Below, piece by piece: positions 19,302 through 29,401 of a stretch of 64,000 nucleotides of DNA (the first letter of the stretch is position 1; the number at the start of each line of letters is the position of its first letter). Source of the stretch: Maritimibacter sp. DP1N21-5 (GTDB lineage: Bacteria; Pseudomonadota; Alphaproteobacteria; Rhodobacterales; Rhodobacteraceae); contig NZ_JAHUZF010000004.1 of NCBI RefSeq assembly GCF_019218295.1, positions 1 through 64,000 of the forward strand, in the 5' to 3' direction. The position numbers and the translations under genes were made by a program. The notes under the pieces were generated by a model. That model was not told the DNA's origin, did not search any database, and saw nothing but the letters and a program-made list of their open reading frames with translations.

Positions 19302-21730
19302 GGCGTTCCTTTCACGAACCGAAGGCGCAGCGCGTTGGTCAGGACAAAGACCGACGACATGGCCATGGCGAGGGCGGCAAGCATGGGCGAGAGCTGCCAG
19401 CCGAAGAGCGGATAGAACACTCCGGCGGCAACGGGGATCAGGACGACGTTGTAGCCAAAGGCCCAGAAGAGGTTCTGCCGGATGTTGCGCATGGTCTGGC
19501 GGGAAAGCCGGATGGCCGTGCCGATTCCGGTCAGCTCGCCCGACACCAGCACCACATCCGCCGCCCCGATGGCGACGTCCGTGCCGGTGCCGATGGCGAG
19601 ACCCACGTCGGCGGCGGCGAGCGCGGGGGCGTCGTTGATCCCGTCGCCCACGAAAGCCACGGCGCCATGGGCCGCGCGCAGGTCCTCGACCGCCTTCACC
19701 TTGCCGCGCGGAAGAACCTCGGCGCGTACGTGGTCAATGCCAAGCCGCGCGGCGATGGCCTCTGCCGTCCCGCGCGCGTCGCCGGTGATCATCGCCACTT
19801 CGAGACCCTGCGCGTGAAGCGCCTTGATGGCGGCGGGGGTGCTGTCCTTGATCGGGTCCTCGACCGCGACGAGCGCGGCCAGACTGCCGTCGACCGCGAT
19901 CCAGAGCGGCGTCTTGCCCATCGCGCCAAGCGCCTCGGCCCGTTCGGTCAGGACGCTGGTGTCGATCTCCTCCCTCGCCATGAGCCGGCCAGCGCCGACC
20001 AGAACCGCATGACCCTCGACCTCGGCCTTGATCCCGAATCCGGGAATGGCGCGGAAATCCGACACCTGCGGCGCGGCGCCGACATGGGCGCGCACGATGG
20101 CCTCGGCGATCGGATGCTCCGATTGTGCCTCTGCCCCGGCGGCGAGTCGCAGCACGGTCTCACGGTCAAAACCGTCCAGAACCTCGACGTCCGTCACTTC
20201 TGGCTGACCGCGCGTCAGCGTTCCGGTCTTGTCGAATGCCACGACACTGGCACCTTCGAGAAGTTGCAGCGCATCGCCCTTGCGAAACAGCACGCCCAGT
20301 TCCGCGCCACGCCCGGTGCCCACCATGATCGAGGTCGGCGTGGCGAGCCCCATGGCGCAGGGGCAGGCGATGATCAGAACGGCAACCCCGGCGACCAGGG
20401 CATGGGCCAGTGCGGGCGACGGTCCGACGACGAACCAGACGACAATCGTCAGCGCCGCGATCCCCATGACCGCCGGCACGAAGACCCGCGTGATCCGGTC
20501 CACCACTGACTGGATCGGCAGCTTCGCCCCCTGCGCCTGTTCGACCATGCGCACGATCTGGGCCAGCGTGGTGTCCGCCCCGACCCGTGTGGCCGTGACC
20601 CGGAGCGCCCCGGTCCCATTCACCGTGCCGCCGGTCACCGCGTCGCCCGGCCCCTTGGCCACGGCAAGAGGCTCGCCGGTCAGCATGCTCTCGTCCACGT
20701 GGCTGTCGCCGGTCCGCACCGCGCCGTCCACGGCGATCGCCTCGCCGGGCCGCACGACCAGCACGTCACCTGCCACGATCTCGGCCGTCGGGAGGTCAAC
20801 GATGGAGTCTCCGCGCTCCACCCGCGCCGTCTTGGGCGCGAGGTTCATGAGCGCGCGGATCGCCTCGCCGGTGCGGCCCTTGGCGCGCGCCTCCATCCAG
20901 CGTCCGAAAAGGATCAGCGTCACGATGACCGCGGCGCTTTCGAAGTAGACGTTTGCTGTGCCCGCGGGAAAAATACCGGGCACGAAGGTCGCCAGGGTGG
21001 AATAGGCGAAGGCCGCCAGCGTGCCCACGGCGACGAGGCTGTTCATGTCCGGCGAAAAACGTGCAAGTTGCGGCAGACCCTTGCGATAGAAGCGCAGACC
21101 CGGACCCAGAAGCACCACGGCCGTCAGAGCGAACTCGGCGATGCGCAGCGGCGTCGTCCCGACGAGACCCATGAGCAAGTGATGGAACGGTGGATAGAGA
21201 TGTCCGCCCATCTCCGCCACGAAGACGGGCAGGGTGAGGAGCGCGGCCAGCAAGGTGAGCCGCCCGAGGTGTCGCATCTCTTCCGCCTTCTTCGCATCGA
21301 GGTCGAGCGCCCTGCCGGAGGTGATCCGGGCGACATAACCCGTGCCGCTCGCCGTCTTCGCGATGGTGGAGGGCGCGATGGCGCCCGCAGCGATCACCAC
21401 ATGGACAAGCTCCGTCGCGGGGTTGCCGCTGGCGTCCAGAACGCCGGGCAGCTTGCGCAGCGCGTTTTCCACGCTTGCGACGGACGCGGCATCCGCCATG
21501 CCCTCCACATGCAGGTCGAGCGCATCGGTCACCACCGGGTAACCGGCCCGTGCCAGCGCCTCGGCCGCTTCGGCCATGCGCCCGGGGTCATCGATCCCGA
21601 AGCTCGCCTGTTCCCCGGCTAGGTTCACGCTGGGGTGGTCTACGAAGGGCAGTGCGCCAAGCGCATCCTCGACCCGCGCGACACAGGCGGCACAGGTCAT
21701 CCCCTCGATCTTCAGCGTCATATCCTGCAT
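19298..21730 (-). CDS. copA: Copper-exporting P1B-type ATPase
   Basis: 810 aa inner-membrane pump expelling Cu(I) to the periplasm. The first metal-binding domain has GMTCAAC (Cys13, Cys16). A second HMA-like domain follows at ~residue 70-135, but its metal motif reads GMADAAS and lacks both cysteines. The core is intact: transmembrane CPC ([14 protein letters not shown]), phosphorylation motif [11 protein letters not shown] motif SEHPIAEA and the [10 protein letters not shown] hinge. The start at 21730 is chosen for the AAGGAG site; a longer ATG at 21754 is less likely. Transcribed with cueR, divergent from copZ. Confidence 0.95.
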   Translation of the reverse strand: MQDMTLKIEGMTCAACVARVEDALGALPFVDHPSVNLAGEQASFGIDDPGRMAEAAEALARAGYPVVTDALDLHVEGMADAASVASVENALRKLPGVLDASGNPATELVHVVIAAGAIAPSTIAKTASGTGYVARITSGRALDLDAKKAEEMRHLGRLTLLAALLTLPVFVAEMGGHLYPPFHHLLMGLVGTTPLRIAEFALTAVVLLGPGLRFYRKGLPQLARFSPDMNSLVAVGTLAAFAYSTLATFVPGIFPAGTANVYFESAAVIVTLILFGRWMEARAKGRTGEAIRALMNLAPKTARVERGDSIVDLPTAEIVAGDVLVVRPGEAIAVDGAVRTGDSHVDESMLTGEPLAVAKGPGDAVTGGTVNGTGALRVTATRVGADTTLAQIVRMVEQAQGAKLPIQSVVDRITRVFVPAVMGIAALTIVVWFVVGPSPALAHALVAGVAVLIIACPCAMGLATPTSIMVGTGRGAELGVLFRKGDALQLLEGASVVAFDKTGTLTRGQPEVTDVEVLDGFDRETVLRLAAGAEAQSEHPIAEAIVRAHVGAAPQVSDFRAIPGFGIKAEVEGHAVLVGAGRLMAREEIDTSVLTERAEALGAMGKTPLWIAVDGSLAALVAVEDPIKDSTPAAIKALHAQGLEVAMITGDARGTAEAIAARLGIDHVRAEVLPRGKVKAVEDLRAAHGAVAFVGDGINDAPALAAADVGLAIGTGTDVAIGAADVVLVSGELTGIGTAIRLSRQTMRNIRQNLFWAFGYNVVLIPVAAGVFYPLFGWQLSPMLAALAMAMSSVFVLTNALRLRFVKGTP

Positions 21731-21751
21731 GGCGTGGCTCCTTTGCCACAG

Positions 21752-21782
21752 CACATAGGGGTTCCAGTTACTGGAAGGTCAA
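21752..21782 (-). promoter_or_regulatory. CueR-type copA promoter
   Basis: Read on the minus strand: -35 TTGACC (21782-21777), a 19 bp spacer, -10 TATGTG (21757-21752). The spacer carries the inverted repeat TTCCAGTAACTGGAA (21776-21762). A 19 bp spacer with a CCTTCC/GGAAGG dyad is the hallmark of MerR-family metal promoters and closely resembles E. coli copA. Confidence 0.9.
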
Positions 21783-21801
21783 GGGGGTCGTTTGTAATTT
21801 A

Positions 21802-21830
21802 TTGACGGCACCGGAGCTCGCGCCTAGCTC
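21802..21830 (+). promoter_or_regulatory. Predicted copZ promoter
   Basis: TTGACG (21802-21807), 17 bp spacer, TAGCTC (21825-21830), ending 28 bp before copZ. The TAGC-type -10 is like the two pyrimidine promoters in this window. No second CueR dyad was found, so copper control of copZ is not shown by the sequence. Confidence 0.45.
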
Positions 21831-21858
21831 ATCCCTGAAGCCGATAGAGGAGTTCGTC

Positions 21859-22062
21859 ATGACCGAGACATTTTCCGTTCCCGACATGCACTGCGGCAAG
21901 TGCCGCGCCAAGATCGAGGATGCGCTGCTCGACGTCGACGAAGGCGCAGCGCTCGACTTCGACATGGAAGCGCGCGAGGTGACGGTGGACTCGACCCTCG
22001 GGACCAAGGCCATTCAGGAGCTGATTCAGGCCGCAGGATACGCTGCGGTGCAAAAGCCCTGA
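21859..22062 (+). CDS. copZ: Copper chaperone, HMA domain
   Basis: 67 aa, a single heavy-metal-associated domain with the metal motif DMHCGKC at residues 9-15. The metal loop uses MHCGKC instead of the commoner MTCxxC. Cytosolic carriers of this type hand Cu(I) to CopA or CueR. ATG 21859 has GAGGAG upstream. Divergent from copA, with both promoters in the 128 bp between them. Confidence 0.88.
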   Translation: MTETFSVPDMHCGKCRAKIEDALLDVDEGAALDFDMEAREVTVDSTLGTKAIQELIQAAGYAAVQKP

Positions 22063-22123
22063 CCTTTCCCCGGCTTCGCCCCTGCGTTAGGGATAGGCGA
22101 GGGGCATAATGGAGACGGAAATC

Positions 22124-22363
22124 ATGCAACGGCTGCATCTGGTCTTTGGCGGCGAACTGGTCGACCCGACCAAGACGCAATTCAAGAACGTGGACGACAT
22201 CCATATCGTCGGCATCTATCCCAACTATCAGACCGCCTATGACGCCTGGCGGGCTGAAGCGCAGCGCACCGTGGACAACGCGCACATGCGGTATTTCATC
22301 GCCCACCTGCATCGGCTCAGGGACGAGGAATCGCCCGCCGCCCCGACCGAGGAACTGGGCTGA
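22124..22363 (+). CDS. DUF4170 family protein
   Basis: 79 aa from ATG 22124 (GGAGA upstream); ATG 22109 would add five residues. The sequence RLHLVFGGELVDPTKTQFKN matches a small alphaproteobacterial family usually found just before waaA and lpxK, as here. No signal or membrane segment. Function unknown; the steady linkage suggests a link with lipid A/inner-core assembly. Seven bp separate it from the next gene. Confidence 0.85.
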   Translation: MQRLHLVFGGELVDPTKTQFKNVDDIHIVGIYPNYQTAYDAWRAEAQRTVDNAHMRYFIAHLHRLRDEESPAAPTEELG

Positions 22364-22370
22364 GGCCCAT

Positions 22371-23654
22371 ATGGTCAAACGACCCGGCCTTCCCCTTTAT
22401 CTCGTGACCCAGCGGCTGCGCGGCCGTTCGGCCGCCGATGCGCGGCTGAACCGGGCTGTCGAGGCGGGCGAGGAAGACGCGAGCCGCACGGGTGAGCGGC
22501 GGGGTCACGCGGCTGTCCCCCGGCCCGAGGGGCCGCTGGTCTGGCTCCACGCCGGCAACGAGGGCGAGGCGCTGGGGTTTCCTGAACTGATCGACCGCCT
22601 GCGCGACGAGCGCGACGACCTGAACTTCCTCGTCACCACCGCCCGCCACGATCCGGACCACCCGCTCGAGGCACGTCTTCCCTCGGATGTCATCCTGCAA
22701 TACGCGCCCTATGATTTCGCGCGCGGCGCCGAGGCCTTTGTCGGGCACTGGAAACCCGACATCTGTCTTTGGGCGGAGAACCGGTTCGAGCCGGAGCTGA
22801 TCGAAACGGCGGGTAAGGCCGGGACCGAGATGTTCCTCGTCGATGCACGCGTGCCCGAACGCCCCGGTTGGCGCTGGGTGCCGGGAATCCGCCGCGCGCT
22901 TCTCAAGCGGTTTTCCTATGTGCTCGCGGGCGACAAGGCGGCGGCTGAAGGGCTGATGGGGCTGGGTGTTCCTTCGGGGCGGATCGAGGCCGTCGGGTTC
23001 CTGCAGGAAGGCACCGCGCCCCTCCCCTGTTCGCAGGCCGAGCGCGACATGATCGCCGAGCAACTGGGCGCACGGCCGGTCTGGCTCGCGGCCGGGGCGC
23101 GGGAGGCCGAGATCGACATGATCGTCGCGGTCCATCGAACCGTGATGCGCCGGTCGCACCGTCTGCTTCTGATCCTCGTGCCGCAGGACATGTCGACGGG
23201 GCCGGCGCTCAAGGACCGGCTCGAGGAGGACGGCTGGGTCGTGGGTCTGCGTTCGGTCGAGGACGAACCGGAGCCAGAGGTCGAGATATTCGTCGCCGAT
23301 GAGCCCGGCGAACTGGGCCTTTGGTATCGGCTCGCCCCGGTGTCCTTCATGGGCGGCACATTCGACAAAGGGGCGCTGCGCAACCCGTTCGAGGCCGCGG
23401 CGCTCGGCTCCGCCGTGATCCATGGCCCGCTCATGGGGTCATGGCGGGAAAGCTACGAGCGGTTGCGCGACGCGGGCGCCGCATGGGCCGCGAAGGATGA
23501 AGCCGGTCTTTCCGCCGGGCTCGAGCATCTGCTCCAGCCGGACAAGGTCGCCGAAGTCGCCACCGCCGCCTGGGAAGTCACGACGAACGGGGCCGAGGCG
23601 ACCGACCGCGTGGTCGAACTGGTCGTCGAAGCGCTCGACCGGCGCGGGCTGTGA
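22371..23654 (+). CDS. waaA: Divergent Kdo-transferase-like protein (WaaA family)
   Basis: 427 aa. GT-B fold layout of WaaA is visible: N-terminal PLVWLHAGNEGEALGF (residues ~55-70, where WaaA usually reads HAVSVGE; the catalytic-type Glu66 is kept), then KPDICLWAENRFEPELI and LILVPQDM. The C-terminal part reads LGLWYRLAPVSFMGGTF followed by GALRNPFEAAALG, where typical WaaA has GGHNPLEPA. WaaA adds Kdo from CMP-Kdo to lipid IVA at the inner membrane. Motif changes make the exact activity uncertain. Overlaps the next gene by 4 bp (GTGA). Confidence 0.75.
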   Translation: MVKRPGLPLYLVTQRLRGRSAADARLNRAVEAGEEDASRTGERRGHAAVPRPEGPLVWLHAGNEGEALGFPELIDRLRDERDDLNFLVTTARHDPDHPLEARLPSDVILQYAPYDFARGAEAFVGHWKPDICLWAENRFEPELIETAGKAGTEMFLVDARVPERPGWRWVPGIRRALLKRFSYVLAGDKAAAEGLMGLGVPSGRIEAVGFLQEGTAPLPCSQAERDMIAEQLGARPVWLAAGAREAEIDMIVAVHRTVMRRSHRLLLILVPQDMSTGPALKDRLEEDGWVVGLRSVEDEPEPEVEIFVADEPGELGLWYRLAPVSFMGGTFDKGALRNPFEAAALGSAVIHGPLMGSWRESYERLRDAGAAWAAKDEAGLSAGLEHLLQPDKVAEVATAAWEVTTNGAEATDRVVELVVEALDRRGL

Positions 23655-24517
23655 GACTGCGCCGCAGAGAACCTGCGACCATGAGCCGGCCCATCGTCGC
23701 CGTGGGCAGCCTGACGCGCGGGGGCGGGACCGGGGTCACGCCGACGGTGATCGCGCTGGCCCAGAAGCTGTCCGAGATGCAGCGCAACGTCCATGTCGTC
23801 ACCACGGGCGCGGGCACGCCGCGGTCGATCGCCTATACCGACCGCGCCGAGGAGGTCGGGGACGAGCCGCTCCTTATCGCGGCCTTCGCCCCGACCTGGA
23901 CCGCCGCCGATCTGGCGATGGGTGCGCGTGCCGCCATCGACGCGGGCGCCGAGGTCGTCATCATCGACGGGGGCCTGCCAGATAGCGCTGTGCGCGCGGA
24001 CCTTGGCGTGTTGGTGGAAAGCGCGGTGCGCGGCTTCGGGAACGGCCGGGCCTGGCCGCTGGGGCCGCTCAAGATCGCGCGCGACAAGGGGCTTTCGCAG
24101 GCCGACGTGTTGATCACGCTGGGACCGATGCGCGCCCAGACGGACTTTGAATCGCTCCCGATTCCGCGTGTCGCGGCGCGGCTCGAACCGCTTCAGACCG
24201 GGATGGACTGGACGGGGGCACGGGTCTTTGCCTTTGCCGGGATCGGGGTGCCGGAGCGCTTTTTCGCCACGCTCAACGATCTGGGCGCCGAGGTGGTGGG
24301 CAAGCAGGCGCTGGCCGACCATCAGGACATGACGCCCGCGCTCCTGACCCGCCTGGCCCGCGAGGCGGCCATGCTGGGCGCGCAGATGGTGACGACCGAG
24401 AAGGACGCGGTCCGGCTTCCGCCCGAATTGCGGCCTCATGTCCTCGTGGTGCCGGTGCGGCTGGTGCCGGAGGACTGGACGAGCCTGGAGGTCAGGCTCG
24501 CCCGGTTGTTCACGTAG
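23651..24517 (+). CDS. lpxK: LpxK homologue with degenerate catalytic motifs
   Basis: 288 aa, shorter than the usual ~325. Clearly LpxK-like over its length (EEVGDEPLLIA, RGFGNGRAWPLGPL, TTEKDAVRLP). LpxK phosphorylates the 4' position of lipid A disaccharide using a P-loop. Here that loop reads GSLTRGGGTGVTPT, with Val29 where the lysine should be, and the DDGFQ catalytic motif reads DGGLP near residue 105. The SRGYG segment is also lost (TTGAGT), and the N-terminal membrane-associating helix is missing. Start is the GTG overlapping the upstream stop; ATG 23681 is an alternative. The sequence suggests an inactive or repurposed kinase. Confidence 0.75.
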   Translation: MRLRRREPATMSRPIVAVGSLTRGGGTGVTPTVIALAQKLSEMQRNVHVVTTGAGTPRSIAYTDRAEEVGDEPLLIAAFAPTWTAADLAMGARAAIDAGAEVVIIDGGLPDSAVRADLGVLVESAVRGFGNGRAWPLGPLKIARDKGLSQADVLITLGPMRAQTDFESLPIPRVAARLEPLQTGMDWTGARVFAFAGIGVPERFFATLNDLGAEVVGKQALADHQDMTPALLTRLAREAAMLGAQMVTTEKDAVRLPPELRPHVLVVPVRLVPEDWTSLEVRLARLFT

Positions 24518-24526
24518 AAGACGAGA

Positions 24527-25198
24527 TCACCCTGCCAGTTCGGCGTCGATGATTTCCTTCATGTCTTCCCAGGTCATGTTGGAATGACGCTCGCCGTTGA
24601 TGAAGAAGGTGGGCGTGCCCTGCACCTCGTCCTCGGCGGCGTAAGTCTGGAAGGCGGCGACCATGCTTTGCGCGGCGGCCTGATCGTTCAGGCAGGTCTC
24701 GAGCTGCGCCTCTTCCATCCCGGCCTTCTTGCCGATGGTCTTGAGGTTCTCGAGGATCGTGGCTTCCTGCCCGTCGCCGATCCAGTCCTTCTGACCTTCA
24801 AAGATCATGTCGGAAATGCCGTAATACTTCGACTCGCCGCCGCAGCGGGCGATAAGGCCGGCCCAGAGACCATACTTGTCGAAATAGACCTCGCGCTGGG
24901 TGAATTTCACCATGCCAGTGTCGATGTATTCCGTCTTGAGGTTGTCCCAGGAGCGGTCATGCCAGTCGGCACAATGGGGGCAGGTGAAAGAGGCGTATTC
25001 GATGATCTCGACCGGCGCGTCTTCCTGGCCCAAGGTGAAGGCCGGGGCCAGTTCGATATCGGCGTCCTGCGCCACGGCGGCGGTCACGGGGGAGAGCGAC
25101 GTGGTCGTCGCCGCACTGTTGCTGCCCGATGTGGCGAGCCATGCGCCGCCGCCAAGGACGATGCCGACGCCGACGGCGATTGGGATGATTTTGTTCAT
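24527..25198 (-). CDS. DsbA-family thiol-disulfide protein
   Basis: 223 aa exported protein. N-terminal hydrophobic segment (IIPIAVGVGIVLGGGAWLATS), probably an anchor or uncut signal. The thioredoxin-fold active site is TCPHC near residue 74, and the cis-proline motif GTPTFFING is near 196. Oxidises or isomerises disulfides in the periplasm. Starts at the ATG 25198; the frame is open further upstream but the extra part is unlike the family. 10 bp after the DUF721 gene, same direction, so likely one operon. Confidence 0.9.
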   Translation of the reverse strand: MNKIIPIAVGVGIVLGGGAWLATSGSNSAATTTSLSPVTAAVAQDADIELAPAFTLGQEDAPVEIIEYASFTCPHCADWHDRSWDNLKTEYIDTGMVKFTQREVYFDKYGLWAGLIARCGGESKYYGISDMIFEGQKDWIGDGQEATILENLKTIGKKAGMEEAQLETCLNDQAAAQSMVAAFQTYAAEDEVQGTPTFFINGERHSNMTWEDMKEIIDAELAG

Positions 25199-25208
25199 GG
25201 GGTCTGCC

Positions 25209-25769
25209 TCATTGCTTCTGGGAGTTCTTGGTGAAGACGTTTGCCGCCAGCGCTTCGAGCGCCGCGCGCAGGTCGTCGTTCTGGATACCCGTTGCCGTGT
25301 CATGGGCGCGGGCGGCGATCTGGGGATCGTCCGGCTTGGCCGTCTCGGGCGTGCGCGGGGCGAACTGCGCTTGTCCTTCGGAAAAGCCGGTGGGCGCGGT
25401 CTGGGTCAGGCGGATGCGGCTGATTGCGGCGTAACCGTAGGCGGCGTTGACCTTTTCCCGAAGCTGCTCCTTCTGCATCTCGAGCATCGGCGCATTCGCC
25501 CCCGTCGTCAGCAGCGTGAGCGTCGCGCCGAACCCCTGACGGCCATAGGAAACCTCGACCGGGCGGCAGATCGCCGCGATGGCGGTGCCTGCGATTTCTT
25601 CCCAATGGGTGAGCAGCCGCGACTGTGCGAAGCCCCGGCTCTCCGACGCCGCGCGAATGCGGCCGCCAAGGAGCTTGGACGTGCGTTCAAAGCCCCGCGT
25701 CGTGCGTTCACGGCGGGTCGATTTGCCGGTTCCATTGGAGGTGGGGGCGTCGGTCACTGGTCTCTCCAT
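25209..25769 (-). CDS. DUF721/DciA-like protein
   Basis: 186 aa. The N-terminal ~110 residues fit the DUF721 family (LLTHWEEIAGTAIAAICRPVEV; then a hydrophobic core ending VNAAYGYAAISRIRLTQT). The C-terminal ~70 residues are Pro/Ala-rich and probably disordered. DUF721 includes DciA, the helicase loader/operator used by bacteria without DnaC. Whether this copy acts on DnaB is inference from family knowledge. Divergent from mutY. Confidence 0.85.
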   Translation of the reverse strand: MERPVTDAPTSNGTGKSTRRERTTRGFERTSKLLGGRIRAASESRGFAQSRLLTHWEEIAGTAIAAICRPVEVSYGRQGFGATLTLLTTGANAPMLEMQKEQLREKVNAAYGYAAISRIRLTQTAPTGFSEGQAQFAPRTPETAKPDDPQIAARAHDTATGIQNDDLRAALEALAANVFTKNSQKQ

Positions 25770-25837
25770 GTCAGGGCGGATACTAGGGAAAGGGACGTGC
25801 GCGCGCCATGTGGATTATGGTTTCAAAAGGATAAAAC

Positions 25838-26890
25838 ATGTGTGAGAGCGGGGTGAAGCCGGACGCGCTTCTGGCGTGGTATGACCGCCATGCCCGCGAG
25901 ATGCCGTGGCGTGTGGGCCCGGCTGATCGCGCTGCCGGTATCATGCCGGACCCCTACCGCGTCTGGCTGTCCGAGGTCATGCTGCAACAGACTACCGTGG
26001 CGGCCGTGCGCGCCTATTTCCTTCGGTTCACGGCGCTTTGGCCGACGGTCGATGACCTTGCCGCGGCGCCCGATGCCCGCGTGATGGGGGAGTGGGCCGG
26101 GCTTGGATATTACGCCCGGGCGCGCAACCTCCTCAAATGCGCGCGTGTGGTGAGCGCCGATCACGGTGGGCAGTTTCCTGGCACGCGCGAGGGGCTGATG
26201 ACGCTTCCGGGGATCGGACCCTATACCGCCGCCGCCATCTCGGCCATCGCCTTCGACCGGGCCGAGACGGTGGTGGACGGCAATGTCGAAAGAGTCATGG
26301 CGCGGGTGTTCCATGTCACCGATCCGATGCCGGGTTCGAAGCCCCGTCTGCGCGACCTCGCCGCAACGCTGACCCCGCAGGACCGGCCGGGCGATTACGC
26401 GCAGGCAGTCATGGACCTTGGCGCGACGATCTGCACGCCGAAGTCGCCTGCCTGCGGGATCTGTCCGTGGCGGGACGGTTGTCAGGCCCGCGCGGTAGGC
26501 GACCAGGTCGATCTGCCCGCCCGCGAGGCGAAGAAGCCCAAACCCATCCGCCATGGCGTGGCCTATGTCGGCCGGCGCGAAGATGGCGCATGGCTGGTCG
26601 AGACGCGGCCCGACAAGGGGCTTCTGGGCGGCATGTTGGGCTGGCCGGGCGCGGACTGGGGCGAGGTGGCCGTGGAGAAGCCGCCCGTGCCCGGCGACTG
26701 GCACGACCCGGGCGGCGAGGTGCGCCATACCTTCACGCATTTCCATCTGATCCTGTCGCTCAGGGTCGCGACGCTGCCGATGGACACGGTCCCTGACCGG
26801 GGGCATTTCACACGCCTCGCCCCTTCGGACCTGCCCACGGTGATGCGCAAGGCCTATGATCTGGCGCGCGGTCATTTCGACGCGGGTTGA
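25838..26890 (+). CDS. mutY: A/G-specific adenine glycosylase MutY
   Basis: 350 aa, full length. Removes adenine paired with 8-oxoguanine. The catalytic region shows EVMLQQTTVAAV (catalytic-type Glu near residue 47), the helix-hairpin-helix LPGIGPYTAAAI near 125, and the 4Fe-4S cluster pattern C-x6-C-x2-C-x5-C (CTPKSPACGICPWRDGC) near 198. A C-terminal Nudix-like recognition domain follows. Start at ATG 25838; the ATG-GTG run allows no better site. Divergent from the DUF721 gene. Confidence 0.96.
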   Translation: MCESGVKPDALLAWYDRHAREMPWRVGPADRAAGIMPDPYRVWLSEVMLQQTTVAAVRAYFLRFTALWPTVDDLAAAPDARVMGEWAGLGYYARARNLLKCARVVSADHGGQFPGTREGLMTLPGIGPYTAAAISAIAFDRAETVVDGNVERVMARVFHVTDPMPGSKPRLRDLAATLTPQDRPGDYAQAVMDLGATICTPKSPACGICPWRDGCQARAVGDQVDLPAREAKKPKPIRHGVAYVGRREDGAWLVETRPDKGLLGGMLGWPGADWGEVAVEKPPVPGDWHDPGGEVRHTFTHFHLILSLRVATLPMDTVPDRGHFTRLAPSDLPTVMRKAYDLARGHFDAG

Positions 26891-26952
26891 GGGGCGCGGT
26901 TGTCTCGTCCGGGCCTAGGGCGTAGGCTTTCGGCGAGCAGAATGAGGGTCAG

Positions 26953-28089
26953 ATGAGCGAACCCGCCAAAGTCGATTTCCGGCACGCCGCACCCTTCTGG
27001 CTGTCGCTGGGTGTGGTGCCGCTCGTGCTCCTCTCAGCGGCCTACGGCGGCTGGGCGCTCCTCCTGCCCATCGCGGGAACATGGTGGCTCTTTACCCTGC
27101 TCGACCGGCTTCTGGGTCACAACACCGAGAACCCAGGCCCCTCCGGCGGCGACGCGCATCTCTTCTGGTACAAGCTCATTACCTGGATCTGGTTTCCGGT
27201 GCAGGCCACGGTGCAGGTTGGGATGCTGATCTATATCCCGGGGGCCGAGCACCTGACCGGGTGGGAGAAAGTCGGCGTTTTCGTCGGCGTGGGCGTCATG
27301 TCCGGCTCCATCGGCATCGTTTATGCTCATGAGCTTCTCCACCAGCAGGACAAGTTCGAACGTTGGCTCGCGGACCTGTTGCTGGCCTCCGTGCTTTATT
27401 CCCATTTCCGCACCGAGCACCTGCTGGTTCATCACCCCTGGGTCGGCACCCGGCGCGATGCGGTGACGGCGCGGTATAACGAAGGTTTCCATCGCTACTT
27501 TTTCCGGGTGCTGCGCGAAGGTCCGATTTCGGCATGGCGCGCCGAGGCCGCCATGCTTGCGCGGCGCGAGCTGTCGCCGTGGGACGAGGCGAACCCGTTC
27601 TGGCGCTACTGGGCGTTGCAGGGCGGCGCGCTGATCGGTGCGCTGGTCCTGGGGGGCTGGATCGGGCTCGGGCTGTTCCTCGTGCAGGCCATCGTGGCGA
27701 TCTGGCAGCTCGAGCTGACGAATTACGTCGAGCACTACGGTCTGACCCGCAAGCATCTGGGCGAGGGGCGCTATGAACCCGTGCGACCGCATCATTCGTG
27801 GAACGCCGACCATCGTGCGACGAACTGGCTTTTCATCAACCTCCAGCGTCATTCGGACCACCATTACAAGCCCGCCCGCCGGTTCCCCCTGCTCCAGACT
27901 TACGAGGACAGCGTCGCGCCGCAATTGCCCTATGGCTACGCGCTCATGGCGACCATCGCGATGATCCCGCCGGTCTGGCGGCGGATGATGAACCCGAAAG
28001 TGCGGCAATGGCGGCGGGACTATTATCCCGAAGTCGAAGATTGGGGACCTTACAAGCGGGGCGAGTTGCCGGTGCCGCAGGTGCGGTAA
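26953..28089 (+). CDS. alkB: Alkane 1-monooxygenase (AlkB family)
   Basis: 378 aa integral membrane di-iron hydroxylase, which oxidises terminal carbons of medium-chain alkanes or related chains. The histidine boxes are present: HELLHQ near residue 126, EHLLVHHPW near 155, NYVEHYG near 256 and LQRHSDHH near 299. Several transmembrane segments flank them. No rubredoxin, rubredoxin reductase or regulator adjoins it, so electron supply must come from elsewhere. Related fatty-acid or xylene hydroxylases cannot be excluded. Confidence 0.9.
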   Translation: MSEPAKVDFRHAAPFWLSLGVVPLVLLSAAYGGWALLLPIAGTWWLFTLLDRLLGHNTENPGPSGGDAHLFWYKLITWIWFPVQATVQVGMLIYIPGAEHLTGWEKVGVFVGVGVMSGSIGIVYAHELLHQQDKFERWLADLLLASVLYSHFRTEHLLVHHPWVGTRRDAVTARYNEGFHRYFFRVLREGPISAWRAEAAMLARRELSPWDEANPFWRYWALQGGALIGALVLGGWIGLGLFLVQAIVAIWQLELTNYVEHYGLTRKHLGEGRYEPVRPHHSWNADHRATNWLFINLQRHSDHHYKPARRFPLLQTYEDSVAPQLPYGYALMATIAMIPPVWRRMMNPKVRQWRRDYYPEVEDWGPYKRGELPVPQVR

Positions 28090-28108
28090 AACTGAGGTAG
28101 CCCCATGC

Positions 28109-28136
28109 AAAAAAACCCCGCCACGAGGGCGGGGTT
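28109..28136 (-). terminator. Intrinsic terminator of ccrM
   Basis: On the minus strand AACCCCGCC pairs with GGCGGGGTT and is followed by a run of seven T in the RNA (A-run 28109-28115 on the plus strand). It lies 69 bp beyond the ccrM stop. The stem could also weakly end alkB on the plus strand, but there no T-run follows. Confidence 0.85.
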
Positions 28137-28204
28137 GAGTGGTGCCGTGGCTATGGCCACAGGCACAGGCGGTACGCCTTGGCCGGATGGAACCGGCGTC
28201 TCGT

Positions 28205-29371
<1,167 letters not shown>

Positions 29372-29401
29372 CGGGGTCAATTTCTTTATTAAATCAGGGG
29401 G

